NCBI GenBank assembly: GCA_026400695.1 | Contig: JAPLON010000029.1 | Span: 2,874 to 8,879, forward strand | Direction: 5' to 3' | Origin: Pseudomonadota bacterium | GTDB taxonomy: Bacteria > Pseudomonadota > Alphaproteobacteria > Paracaedibacterales > CAITNM01 | DNA: 6,006 nt | Shown: positions 1 to 5,940 of the stretch, piece by piece | Layout: each line of letters begins with the position of its first letter | How positions within the stretch are numbered: the first letter of the stretch is position 1 | Program-made: the position numbers and the translations under genes | The notes under the pieces: model-generated | The model's input: the letters and a program-made list of their open reading frames with translations, nothing else | Databases searched by the model: none | Told to the model about the DNA's origin: nothing

Positions 1-6
1 AAGGAG
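1..6 (+). promoter_or_regulatory. Ribosome binding site of the antitoxin gene
   Basis: AAGGAG lies 8 nt before the ATG at 15, a near-consensus Shine-Dalgarno sequence that fixes this start. It sits at the window edge, so nothing further upstream can be read. Confidence 0.8.
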
Positions 7-14
7 TTAGAATT

Positions 15-284
15 ATGACAAACAAGCGTGACATTGGTCTGGAGCTTTTAAGTGCCATAAAAGATATTAAAAATAACAAAAGCACAAGAAAAAAAGTGGA
101 ACAAGCCCCAAATGTAAACATATTAAGAAGTGATTTGGCCCTAACCCAGTTAGAAATGGCTACAATGCTTGGTGTAAGTATGCGAACATTACAAGAATGG
201 GAACAAGGGCGCCGTAAACCCAGTGGACCAGCGCAAGCCTTGCTTCATGTTATGCAAAGTCACCCAGAAATTTTTGTGCGTTAA
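15..284 (+). CDS. HigA/NadS-type XRE antitoxin
   Basis: Small (89 aa) DNA-binding protein of the XRE superfamily, most like NadS/HigA antitoxins of type II toxin-antitoxin loci. Residues about 41-70 form the helix-turn-helix: LALTQLEMATMLGVS supplies helices 1-2 and SMRTLQEWEQGRRKPSG the recognition helix, followed by the typical GPAQALL tail. The first 35 residues are charged and probably flexible. The ATG is well supported by AAGGAG at 1-6, 8 nt upstream. In this family the antitoxin gene usually follows a RelE/HigB-like mRNA interferase gene and represses the shared promoter; that toxin would lie left of the window, so the pairing is inference. No toxin gene follows directly. An orphan regulator is the alternative. 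Family assignment is firm, toxin neutralisation is not shown. Confidence 0.85.
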   Translation: MTNKRDIGLELLSAIKDIKNNKSTRKKVEQAPNVNILRSDLALTQLEMATMLGVSMRTLQEWEQGRRKPSGPAQALLHVMQSHPEIFVR

Positions 285-340
285 CCTATTAACAAGACTT
301 GTCCTTATCAATTTTAGCTAGATTTAGATAGTCTTATAGG
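285..340 (+). terminator. Possible weak hairpin after the antitoxin gene
   Basis: CCTAT-taac-AAGACT (285-299) is complementary to AGTCTTATAGG (330-340): 11 pairs with a 4-nt bulge and a loop of about 30 nt, beginning 1 nt after the stop codon. The sequence after it is T-rich only in a loose sense (tttatatact). It might end transcription of the antitoxin operon, but the loop is long and the stem AT-rich, so this is a weak call. Confidence 0.2.
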
Positions 341-377
341 TTTATATACTTCTCAAAGAACGTAGCTTAGCTAAATC

Positions 378-644
378 TTATAGCTTTTGTAGAAATTTAG
401 GTAAAATCTTATTTTCATCCTTTTCTAATCCAAAAACATACTGATAAGATCTAGTTTGTACAACTATTTCAGTTTTGTCAGCGTCAGCTATTTTGGCAAA
501 AGTTGACAATGGCACTTCGAACGCATAAGCTTGCTGGCTCCTAAACTTCCAATATACTTGAGTACCCCAGATATCTTTGCTTTTAATTGGAGAGTTTATA
601 TTTATTTGCTCTAGCTTACGAAAATATGGTACATGTCTATTCTT
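378..644 (-). pseudogene. 3' fragment of an unidentified gene
   Basis: An open frame of 88 codons runs on the minus strand from just after a TGA (645-647) to a TAA at 378-380. It has no start codon giving a reasonable length; the first TTG lies at 509. The translation reads like real protein rather than noise: it contains SKDIWGTQVYWKFRSQQAY, then FEVPLSTFAKIADADKTEIV, then VQTRSYQYVFGLEKDE and a basic end PKFLQKL. The upstream part is absent and is not found in the other frames near 645-780, so this looks like the C-terminal end of a gene whose 5' part was lost. I do not recognise the family. It overlaps the possible promoter and any upstream extension of the ART-like gene, which argues for starting that gene at 671. 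Confidence 0.5.
503..531 (+). promoter_or_regulatory. Possible promoter for the ART-like gene
   Basis: TTGACA at 503-508 matches the sigma-70 -35 box perfectly. With a 17-nt spacer the -10 position is TAAGCT at 526-531, a poor match. It points toward the gene starting at 671, leaving a leader of roughly 130 nt. It also lies inside the minus-strand remnant, so the match may be chance. Confidence 0.25.
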
Positions 645-670
645 TCAACGATAAAAATAGCTGGTACATT

Positions 671-1495
671 ATGTGCAAAAAAATATTTTTCATATTTCAT
701 TTTTTTACTACGGTAGGAATTCTATGTGCAAGTTATTACCCGAATCTAGTAGAAAAATCGAAAGTTAAAAGTGGATGGTCTGCATATTATCACGTGACAA
801 GGTCTGGCAACATAGATTCGATTCGATCAGGGGGGATTTCCATATCAAAATCCGGAGATAAAGGCGCGAAAGGAATGTCAGTACTGGCTTACGATCGTCA
901 TAAAAATGATCATTTTATAAAAGGTTCTGCGGGTCACGTTTACGTTGGAAAAAGCTGGGATGAAGCAAAACGCTACTCGGAACATATGCACATACTACAA
1001 GGGGAGTATAATTCATTTGATGATCTTCCAGTTATTTTAAAATGTGATGCTATTAAGCACAGATTTTTAAACGACCCTGATGACGGAATGGCATTGCGTT
1101 CCAGAGAAAACATAAAAGCAAGTAAAATTTTTGTTTTAGTTATGCCGTTAGGATTAGAAGATGATGAAAAAGATAGCTTTTGGCTACCACTAAGTGACTG
1201 GGACTCTAAAATATACAAACCAGCTTACCCAGAAAACGATACAAAATGTTTCCATTTTGGTACAGGAACAGTTCGTGATTTACTGCAAGAAAGAATTTCT
1301 AGTTATTCCCATAATGGGCTCAGCAAAAAAAAGGCAGCAGCAGAATTAAAAGTTGATTATAGAACCATGGACAAGTTCATAATGAACAACACCTCTTTAA
1401 CAATGACTAGCATAAGAAAGATTGTTAATAATTTTTGCAAAAATTTCTGGAGAATTACTTGTTATGATTTACACTTCTTGCCACAGGGGGCATAG
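671..1495 (+). CDS. ART-like protein with C-terminal HTH-like domain
   Basis: Unrecognised protein, 274 aa from the ATG at 671. The frame is open back to a TTG at 587, but that extension overlaps a minus-strand remnant and none of the starts has a clear ribosome site. Residues 1-22 (MCKKIFFIFHFFTTVGILCA) look like a signal peptide or membrane anchor. Residues about 38-160 resemble an ADP-ribosyltransferase fold: AYYHVTRSGNIDSIRSGGI matches the usual H-x-T/S...I..GI start, HVYVGKSWDEAKRYS gives the second strand, and ALRSRENIKASKIFVL the third. H41, Y91 and E146 are the candidate H-Y-E triad. Residues about 216-256 (GLSKKKAAAELKVDYRTMDK and following) resemble an XRE-type helix-turn-helix. An export signal and a DNA-binding tail fit badly together, so one reading may be wrong. 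It stands alone, with gene remnants on the opposite strand on both sides. Possible roles are toxin, effector or nucleic-acid-modifying enzyme; activity is inference. Confidence 0.55.
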   Translation: MCKKIFFIFHFFTTVGILCASYYPNLVEKSKVKSGWSAYYHVTRSGNIDSIRSGGISISKSGDKGAKGMSVLAYDRHKNDHFIKGSAGHVYVGKSWDEAKRYSEHMHILQGEYNSFDDLPVILKCDAIKHRFLNDPDDGMALRSRENIKASKIFVLVMPLGLEDDEKDSFWLPLSDWDSKIYKPAYPENDTKCFHFGTGTVRDLLQERISSYSHNGLSKKKAAAELKVDYRTMDKFIMNNTSLTMTSIRKIVNNFCKNFWRITCYDLHFLPQGA

Positions 1496-1499
1496 AGGG

Positions 1500-1843
1500 A
1501 AACAAGAGGTTTACAATTTGCAACAGAGTCAAAATCTTGCCCATCCATCGCTACTGAAAGGACAGTGTTCACATCACTTTGGGATTATGGCTTTTTGAGC
1601 GTAATCACCAAAAGTCTTTATGGTGTCCGCTGTTGCTTTACTTGCAACCTCAGATGCTGTGCTTGTAGTAGCTTGGGCTCCTGAGGCCCTGTTGTTAATT
1701 CTGCCGCAGGTGTACTTAACGCATAAGTAATACCTTGGACCAATCTTGCCGAAAGCATTGATCTGGCAACGTTTTTAATAACATCGCGTTTGCCCAGCTC
1801 ACGCATAGTTCGACCAATGTCACCATCATTATCAAAAAATAAA
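1500..1843 (-). pseudogene. DUF637-type filamentous hemagglutinin fragment, frameshifted
   Basis: Three minus-strand frames join into one coherent stretch. Frame 1 (about 1843 down to about 1690) reads FFDNDGDIGRTMRELGKRDV, then NVARSMLSARLVQGITYAL and STPAAELTTG. A shift near 1680-1690 moves to a second frame with GAQATTSTASEVASKA, then TADTIKTFGDYAQKAIIPK, ending in a stop at 1574-1576. A second shift there gives DVNTVLSVAMDGQDFDSVAN in the third frame. The pattern (NDGxxG..M.xLG, repeated Ala/Thr, VNT...GQDF) recalls the DUF637 region of filamentous hemagglutinins and CdiA-like exoproteins; this is from memory, without a search. Such proteins are very large, so only a small internal piece remains: no start, no secretion domain and no toxin tip. 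A stop at 1879-1881 closes the first frame upstream. It is almost certainly non-functional. Confidence 0.6.
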
Positions 1844-1941
1844 TGGCAAGATAGAGTTAAATTATTTTTTGTTTTCTCCTAGGAAAATTTGCAATAAGTG
1901 TTTACTCATGGCCTGGATGGTTACATTTAAATGGTGGCATA

Positions 1942-3318
1942 TTGGGCTTTTTATCAAGTTTAAAACGGGAACAAAAAGAAGCAATTGGGTTGCTGCAAAT
2001 TGGTACCTTTCTTGAGTATTTTGATCTCATGCTATATGTGCATATGGCAGTCCTACTTAATGAGTTATTCTTTCCCAAAACTGATCCACATACAGCTGCA
2101 TTACTTTCTGGATTTGCTTTTTGCACTACTTATATTCTAAGGCCTTTTGGAGCTCTTATTTTTGGGTATATAGGAGATAATATTGGTCGAAAAACAACGG
2201 TGATTATTACTACTATGATGATGTCTATATCATGCGTAATCATGGCTAATCTTCCAACTTATGCAGAAATTGGTATCACAGCTGCTTGGGTTGTGACCAT
2301 TTGTCGTATGGTTCAAGGTATGTCATCTATGGGGGAAATTATGGGAGCTGAAATTTACATTACGGAGATTACGAAGCCTCCAGTTCAATATCCCTCAGTC
2401 GCATCTATTGGTGTTGCATCTTGCGTTGGAGCCACAGCAGCTCTTGGAGTAGCCTCACTCGTTACCATCATAGGATTTAACTGGCGTATTGCGTTTTGGA
2501 TAGGTGCATGTATTGCTGTGATTGGATCCGTTGCTCGCACACGTCTTAGAGAAACTCCTGAATTTGTGGGTGCGAAAAGGAAAATACAGAAAGATATATA
2601 CGAAAAATCATTAGCTGGTAGCATACCAGAGACAAAAACCAATGCTATAAGTCAATACATTGCCAGGTGTAAACAAGAGAAAATCAACAAAAAAACCTTA
2701 TCTGCCTGCTTTCTCATTCAGTGTGGATGGCCGCTTTCTTTCTATTTAGCATACATGTATTTTAACCCACTTCTTAAAACGTGGTGTGGTTATTCTGTGA
2801 ATGATATCATCATACATAACTTCTTTCTTTCAATTGTTATTCTGACGAGTGAGACAATTTGGGCAAAATTGAGTTACAGAATATATCCTCTGAAAATATT
2901 AAAAGAAAGATTAAAAGCTTTCTCTTTTTTAATACTATTGCTACCGTTTATACTTTTGTATAATTTAAATCATTATCAAATTTTTGCTCTGCAATCATTT
3001 TTGTTGATTGTATGCTTGTATTCAGGCACAGGGGATGCGATTATGATTAAAGCTTTACCTATCTTCAAGCGTTTTACCACAACAAGTTTTATGTATGCCC
3101 TGTCACGCGCTTTGGTTTACATAATAACTTCATTAGGTCTTGTGTATATTACAGAAAGTATGGGGCATTACGGAATATGGATTGTTGCATTACCAATTTG
3201 TATAGGGTTTCTTTGGGGAGTTAATTACTTTGAAAAATTAGAAAACCAAAAGCAAAATAAGCCCCAAGTATATACCCCACCTTCAACTAACCCCAGCGAA
3301 CTTAAGCTGGCAGGATGA
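1942..3318 (+). CDS. MFS transporter, ProP-like (MHS family)
   Basis: Inner-membrane secondary transporter of 458 aa, close to the ProP-like proline/betaine:H+ symporter group duplicated in Rickettsia. Twelve hydrophobic segments can be traced, six either side of a charged cytoplasmic loop (about 200-252). Family marks: FLEYFD (23-28) in TM1, the loop 2-3 MFS motif GDNIGRKTT (78-86) after RPFGALIFGY, and RETPEF (203-208) at the start of the central loop. The tail after 430 is hydrophilic (EKLENQKQNK...). The start is a TTG; it is chosen because it aligns with the ATG of the downstream paralog (MGFLSSLKREQ against MRIFSSLNREQ). The ATG at 1931 is out of frame. Only a weak GGTGG (1933-1937) precedes it. 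The substrate cannot be read from sequence; osmolytes, amino acids or host metabolites are possible. The paralog follows after 67 bp in the same direction, so a shared transcript is likely. Confidence 0.9.
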   Translation: MGFLSSLKREQKEAIGLLQIGTFLEYFDLMLYVHMAVLLNELFFPKTDPHTAALLSGFAFCTTYILRPFGALIFGYIGDNIGRKTTVIITTMMMSISCVIMANLPTYAEIGITAAWVVTICRMVQGMSSMGEIMGAEIYITEITKPPVQYPSVASIGVASCVGATAALGVASLVTIIGFNWRIAFWIGACIAVIGSVARTRLRETPEFVGAKRKIQKDIYEKSLAGSIPETKTNAISQYIARCKQEKINKKTLSACFLIQCGWPLSFYLAYMYFNPLLKTWCGYSVNDIIIHNFFLSIVILTSETIWAKLSYRIYPLKILKERLKAFSFLILLLPFILLYNLNHYQIFALQSFLLIVCLYSGTGDAIMIKALPIFKRFTTTSFMYALSRALVYIITSLGLVYITESMGHYGIWIVALPICIGFLWGVNYFEKLENQKQNKPQVYTPPSTNPSELKLAG

Positions 3319-3372
3319 AATCATGATTGTCAGTTTTACACCAATGCTAGATAGATATTATTAGGATAGAAT

Positions 3373-3376
3373 GGAG
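3373..3376 (+). promoter_or_regulatory. Ribosome binding site of the second transporter copy
   Basis: GGAG lies 9 nt before the ATG at 3386. This start is stronger than the TTG start of the upstream copy and supports the aligned N-termini of the two proteins. Confidence 0.6.
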
Positions 3377-3385
3377 TTTGAGTAG

Positions 3386-4649
3386 ATGCGTATCTTTTCC
3401 TCTTTAAACCGTGAACAAAAAGAAGCAATTGGGTTGCTGCAGGTTGGTACTTTCCTCGAGTATTTTGATTTGATGCTCTATGTGCATATGGCAGTCCTGC
3501 TTAATGAGTTATTCTTTCCCAAAACTGATCCGCATACTGCTGCATTATTAACCGCATTCGCTTTTTGCTGCACTTATGTACTTAGGCCTTTTGGTGCATT
3601 ATTGTTCGGCTATCTTGGGGACAATATGGGCAGAAAAACAACCGTAATTATCACAACAATGATGATGGCTGTATCTTGTATTGTAATGGCGAATCTACCA
3701 ACTTATGCTCAGATAGGCATAGGAGCTACATGGATTGTGACCGTATGTCGTATAGTTCAGGGTTTGTCTTCAATGGGCGAAATAATAGGAGCACAAATTT
3801 ATGTTTCAGAAATTACCAAACCACCATCTGGTTATGTCTCTGTTTCCTTTGTAAGTCTTGCGTCTGCAGTAGGAGGAATGGCTGCTTTGGGTGTTGCAAC
3901 TCTATCAACTCGTCATGGTTTTGACTGGAGAATAGCTTTCTGGGTTGGTGCTGGGATTGCTATGGTAGGCTCTGTTGCGCGAACGCGATTGAGAGAAACC
4001 CCAGAATTTCTTGAAATGAAAAATAAAATAAAGGTTGCTAAGAAAAATCGTGCGCAAGTTCATCACGATAAAATTTATTATCCTACTTTGATAGCATATT
4101 TCCTTATTCAATGTGGTTGGCCTCTTTCTTTTTTTCTTGGTTTTTTTTATTTCAACTCGACCTTAAAACAAGTATTTGGTTATTCAGCAGAAGACATTAT
4201 TTTACATAATTTTTGCTTAACAGACTATATTAAGAATAAAAGGTTACTTGTTTACGGTGTTAATGATTTTTATTGCAGCCCTTATAAATACTTGTACAAG
4301 TGCCAATCATATATTTGTATTGCAGGCACTGATTTTGGTCCTTTGTCTTAACGATTTTCCAGCCCAATATATTTTCATCAAACAAATGCCTGTGCACAGA
4401 CGCTTTACGGCGAGTGGTTTTATTTATGCATCCTCACGTGCATTGACATATATTATTACGTCATTCGGCATTGTGTACTTAACAGAAACTTTTGGTCATT
4501 GGGGATTATTATTCATTACAGTTCCATTATGTACAGCGTATTTATTATCTATTAATTACTTCGAAAAACTGGAAAACCAAAAGCACCATCAAGTTCATAC
4601 TCCACACCCATTTTCAGCTAAACCCGATGAAATCAAACTGGCAGGATGA
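3386..4649 (+). pseudogene. MFS transporter paralog, broken by a 59-bp deletion
   Basis: Tandem copy of the preceding transporter. The first frame (3386 to about 4222) encodes the N-terminal half with FLEYFD (23-28), GDNMGRKTT (78-86) and RETPEF (203-208), then a central loop about 18 residues shorter than in the upstream copy. After DIILHNFCLT (to residue 279) the frame leaves the family and stops at 4351. The family sequence resumes in a second frame from 4227 (ILRIKGYLFTVLMIF) and runs without gaps against the paralog to INYFEKLENQK and the shared C-terminal KLAG, stop at 4647-4649. Between the matching codons the upstream copy has 66 nt (2830-2896) and this copy 7 nt (4220-4227), a net loss of 59 nt. 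That removes about 20 residues including most of one membrane helix and shifts the frame, so both fragments should be non-functional as a transporter. Confidence 0.85.
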
Positions 4650-4679
4650 TAATCCTGTAACGTGCCAAATTAAATTGCA

Positions 4680-4844
4680 CTAATTGAGCCATGTTATTTT
4701 GCCTTTTCTACCATTTCTTTTCAAACTTCTCGACAATGTGCCACCATTTTCTCCAATAGCTCGAGTCACTTCTAAGCAGGCTTCACGACCGAACCATTCG
4801 AAAACACCGTCATATCCTAAAGTCTGATTCTGCTTAGAATTCAT
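4680..4844 (-). CDS. Small hypothetical protein (or 3' half of a frameshifted gene)
   Basis: ATG-to-TAG frame of 54 codons. The protein is soluble and protein-like: MNSKQNQTLGYDGVFEWF, then GREACLEVTRAIGENGGTL, then a basic end SRSLKRNGRKGKITWLN. I do not recognise it. Its ATG overlaps the TGA of the minus-strand frame before it (ATGA), as in translationally coupled genes, but no ribosome site precedes it. Alternatively the two frames are one gene of about 106 codons split by an indel: a run of six A in the 5' frame (GAAAAAACC) allows a -1 shift that joins SDSEK to NQKSMNSK. The sequence is too coherent over 54 codons to be an obvious shadow, yet short enough for chance to remain possible. 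Confidence 0.4.
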   Translation of the reverse strand: MNSKQNQTLGYDGVFEWFGREACLEVTRAIGENGGTLSRSLKRNGRKGKITWLN

Positions 4845-4999
4845 AGATTTTTGGTTTTTTCAGAATCGCTTAATCCAGCTGCATATTCGTAGTAATTCCA
4901 AAGATGAAAAGTTAGTTTATTAGCTTCATTCACACCCATATGTGCACCATTGTCTAAAAACAGGTTAGGCACAATAACATATTTGTATTGGTTTTGCAT
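4841..4999 (-). CDS. Small hypothetical protein (or 5' half of a frameshifted gene)
   Basis: ATG-to-TGA frame of 52 codons. The translation starts MQNQYKYVIVPNLFLDNGA, continues HMGVNEANKLTFHLWNYYEY and ends AAGLSDSEKTKNL. It has aromatic-rich, protein-like composition and no membrane segment or signal peptide. I do not recognise the family. No Shine-Dalgarno sequence is evident before the ATG. It is followed by the 54-codon frame with an ATGA overlap. See that entry for the option that both are parts of one broken or shifted gene. It lies between the transporter pseudogene and the insertion sequence, in the same orientation as the transposase. Confidence 0.4.
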   Translation of the reverse strand: MQNQYKYVIVPNLFLDNGAHMGVNEANKLTFHLWNYYEYAAGLSDSEKTKNL

Positions 5000-5129
5000 T
5001 TATAAAGTTATTTCATGGCTATAAACCACCCCTTAAAAACTTCGAAATCAAATCGACTATTTCCTGCTTAACGTTCTCCGCGGCACCGTCAAGTTAGGCA
5101 TCGTCAAGTTAAGTAGAGCAGCCAAAAGC
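5000..5129. other. Intergenic stretch with no gene seen
   Basis: No convincing coding frame on either strand between the small minus-strand frames and the insertion sequence. The only structure is the 15-bp tandem repeat at 5084-5113, listed separately. Confidence 0.5.
5084..5113 (+). repeat. 15-bp tandem repeat, two copies
   Basis: CACCGTCAAGTTAGG (5084-5098) is followed directly by CATCGTCAAGTTAAG (5099-5113), 13 of 15 positions identical, 16 bp before the left end of the insertion sequence. The length is a multiple of three, so it could be a remnant of coding repeats, but no surrounding frame supports this. Confidence 0.6.
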
Positions 5130-5150
5130 GGCCCCTGTTATTTCAAAAAC
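5130..5150 (+). repeat. Left terminal inverted repeat of the IS6 element
   Basis: GGCCCCTG followed by TTATTT and CAAAAAC. It pairs imperfectly with the right end at about 5895-5916, sharing GGCCC, TG and CAAAAA with small spacing differences. It ends just at the transposase stop codon (5151-5153). Confidence 0.55.
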
Positions 5151-5854
5151 TTAGATATAATTTGGGCAAGCATCAACGATGCTATACCAGGCTTGAATTA
5201 ATTCTATAAATTTGCTTTTAAATTCCTTTGCTGTATTTTTAAAACGTCCAATTTTCATGAGATTCATTACCTGCCCCATGTTTTCCAAAAGCTTTTGAGT
5301 CAAGCAAGGATCTTTGAATTTACGCATTTGTCTTTCCTTGTTACGGGTGGGTTGATGCGAATTTTCACAAACATTATTTAAGCCTTTGTGGGCTCTAAAT
5401 TCAGTATTTGGCAAAATAGCTCGTCGTGCTGAACGAGTGCTTTTCAATTTGTCAGCCACAAGTACACGTGGAGCTATCCCTGTCCTTTTCAAGGCTCTCA
5501 ATAAAAATCTTTTTGCTGCTTTAGCGTTACGACGCTTTTGTAACAAAATATCAATTTCCAAACCATCGCCATCGACTAAACGCCATAAATAATAGAACTT
5601 TCCATTAATTTTTAAGTAAACCTCATCAATATGCCACTTATCGTTGAACCCAGAGCGACGTTTGCGGATACGGCTAGCATAAGTTGACCCCCATCGATAT
5701 ACCCAAGCGCGAATCGTTTCATAAGTTACCTCAATTCCTCGCTCTAAGAGAATTTCCTGGACGTCGCGGTAACTTAGCAATACCGCAAATATAAGCGTAC
5801 AGCGTAGCCAATCAGTGATTTGGGATGACGATATCTTTTGTAAGATTCAGACAC
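5151..5854 (-). pseudogene. IS6-family transposase, frameshifted near the N-terminus
   Basis: DDE transposase that would insert the element by replicative cointegrate formation. The main frame (5780 down to 5151, 209 codons) starts inside the conserved LSYRDVQEILLERG and carries the catalytic residues D52 in WHIDEVYLKI, D110 in VLVADKLKS and E139 in LNNVCENSHQPT, followed by RNKERQMRKFK. The usual N-terminus lies in another frame from a GTG at 5854: MSESYKRYRHPKSLIGYAVR then LYLRYC and a stop at 5774-5776. Joining YLRY to LLSYRDV requires one extra T near 5780, so a single base has been lost. The repaired protein is about 234 aa, the normal family length. The TTG at 5780 is therefore not a natural start. 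The truncated product lacks the N-terminal DNA-binding part and is probably inactive. Confidence 0.85.
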
Positions 5855-5894
5855 AACTGACAATTTGATGGATAAAACTTAGATCAATATACAG

Positions 5895-5916
5895 CTTTTT
5901 GATTCAGTTCAGGGCC
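5895..5916 (-). repeat. Right terminal inverted repeat of the IS6 element
   Basis: Read on the minus strand from 5916 it begins GGCCCTGAACTGAATCAAAA. It lies about 40-60 bp upstream of the transposase start, the usual place in this family. Confidence 0.55.
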
Positions 5917-5940
5917 TACGCATGAAAATAAAGTAAGGGA

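Larger units (their letters stand above)
5130..5916 (-). mobile_element. IS6-family insertion sequence
   Basis: A 787-bp element holding one frameshifted transposase gene on the minus strand. The ends form an imperfect inverted repeat: the left begins GGCCCCTGTTATTTCAAAAA (5130-5149), the right, read from the other strand, begins GGCCCTGAACTGAATCAAAA from 5916. Size, single gene and GG-type ends fit IS6/IS240-like elements. The flanks (CCAAAAGC left, TACGCATG right) show no 8-bp target duplication, so the copy is old, rearranged, or came by recombination between IS copies. Ends are placed by eye and may be off by a base or two. Confidence 0.75.

Noticed and set aside
973..1218. 81-codon minus-strand frame
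   Set aside because: Lies opposite the ART-like gene; serine-rich, low-complexity translation; shadow frame.
1889..1929. Possible sigma-70 promoter before the intact transporter (TTGCAA, TTTACT)
   Set aside because: No acceptable -10 at normal spacing for either candidate -35.
1902..2126. 74-codon minus-strand frame
   Set aside because: Opposite the conserved start of the transporter; no family-like sequence.
2385..2642. 85-codon minus-strand frame
   Set aside because: Antisense to the transporter around the RETPEF region; shadow.
3676..3924. 82-codon plus-strand frame, Cys/Ser/Arg-rich
   Set aside because: Off-frame reading of the second transporter copy, whose true frame is conserved there.
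3905..4111. 68-codon minus-strand frame
   Set aside because: Antisense to the transporter pseudogene in a region with clear family sequence.
4642..4657. CAGGAT-gata-ATCCTG hairpin at the stop of the second transporter copy
   Set aside because: Six-pair stem overlapping the stop codon, with no T-run after it; not a convincing terminator.
4492..4683. 63-codon plus-strand frame
   Set aside because: Off-frame reading of the transporter 3' end, where the real frame gives INYFEKLENQK.
5386..5592. 68-codon plus-strand frame
   Set aside because: Antisense to the catalytic region of the transposase.
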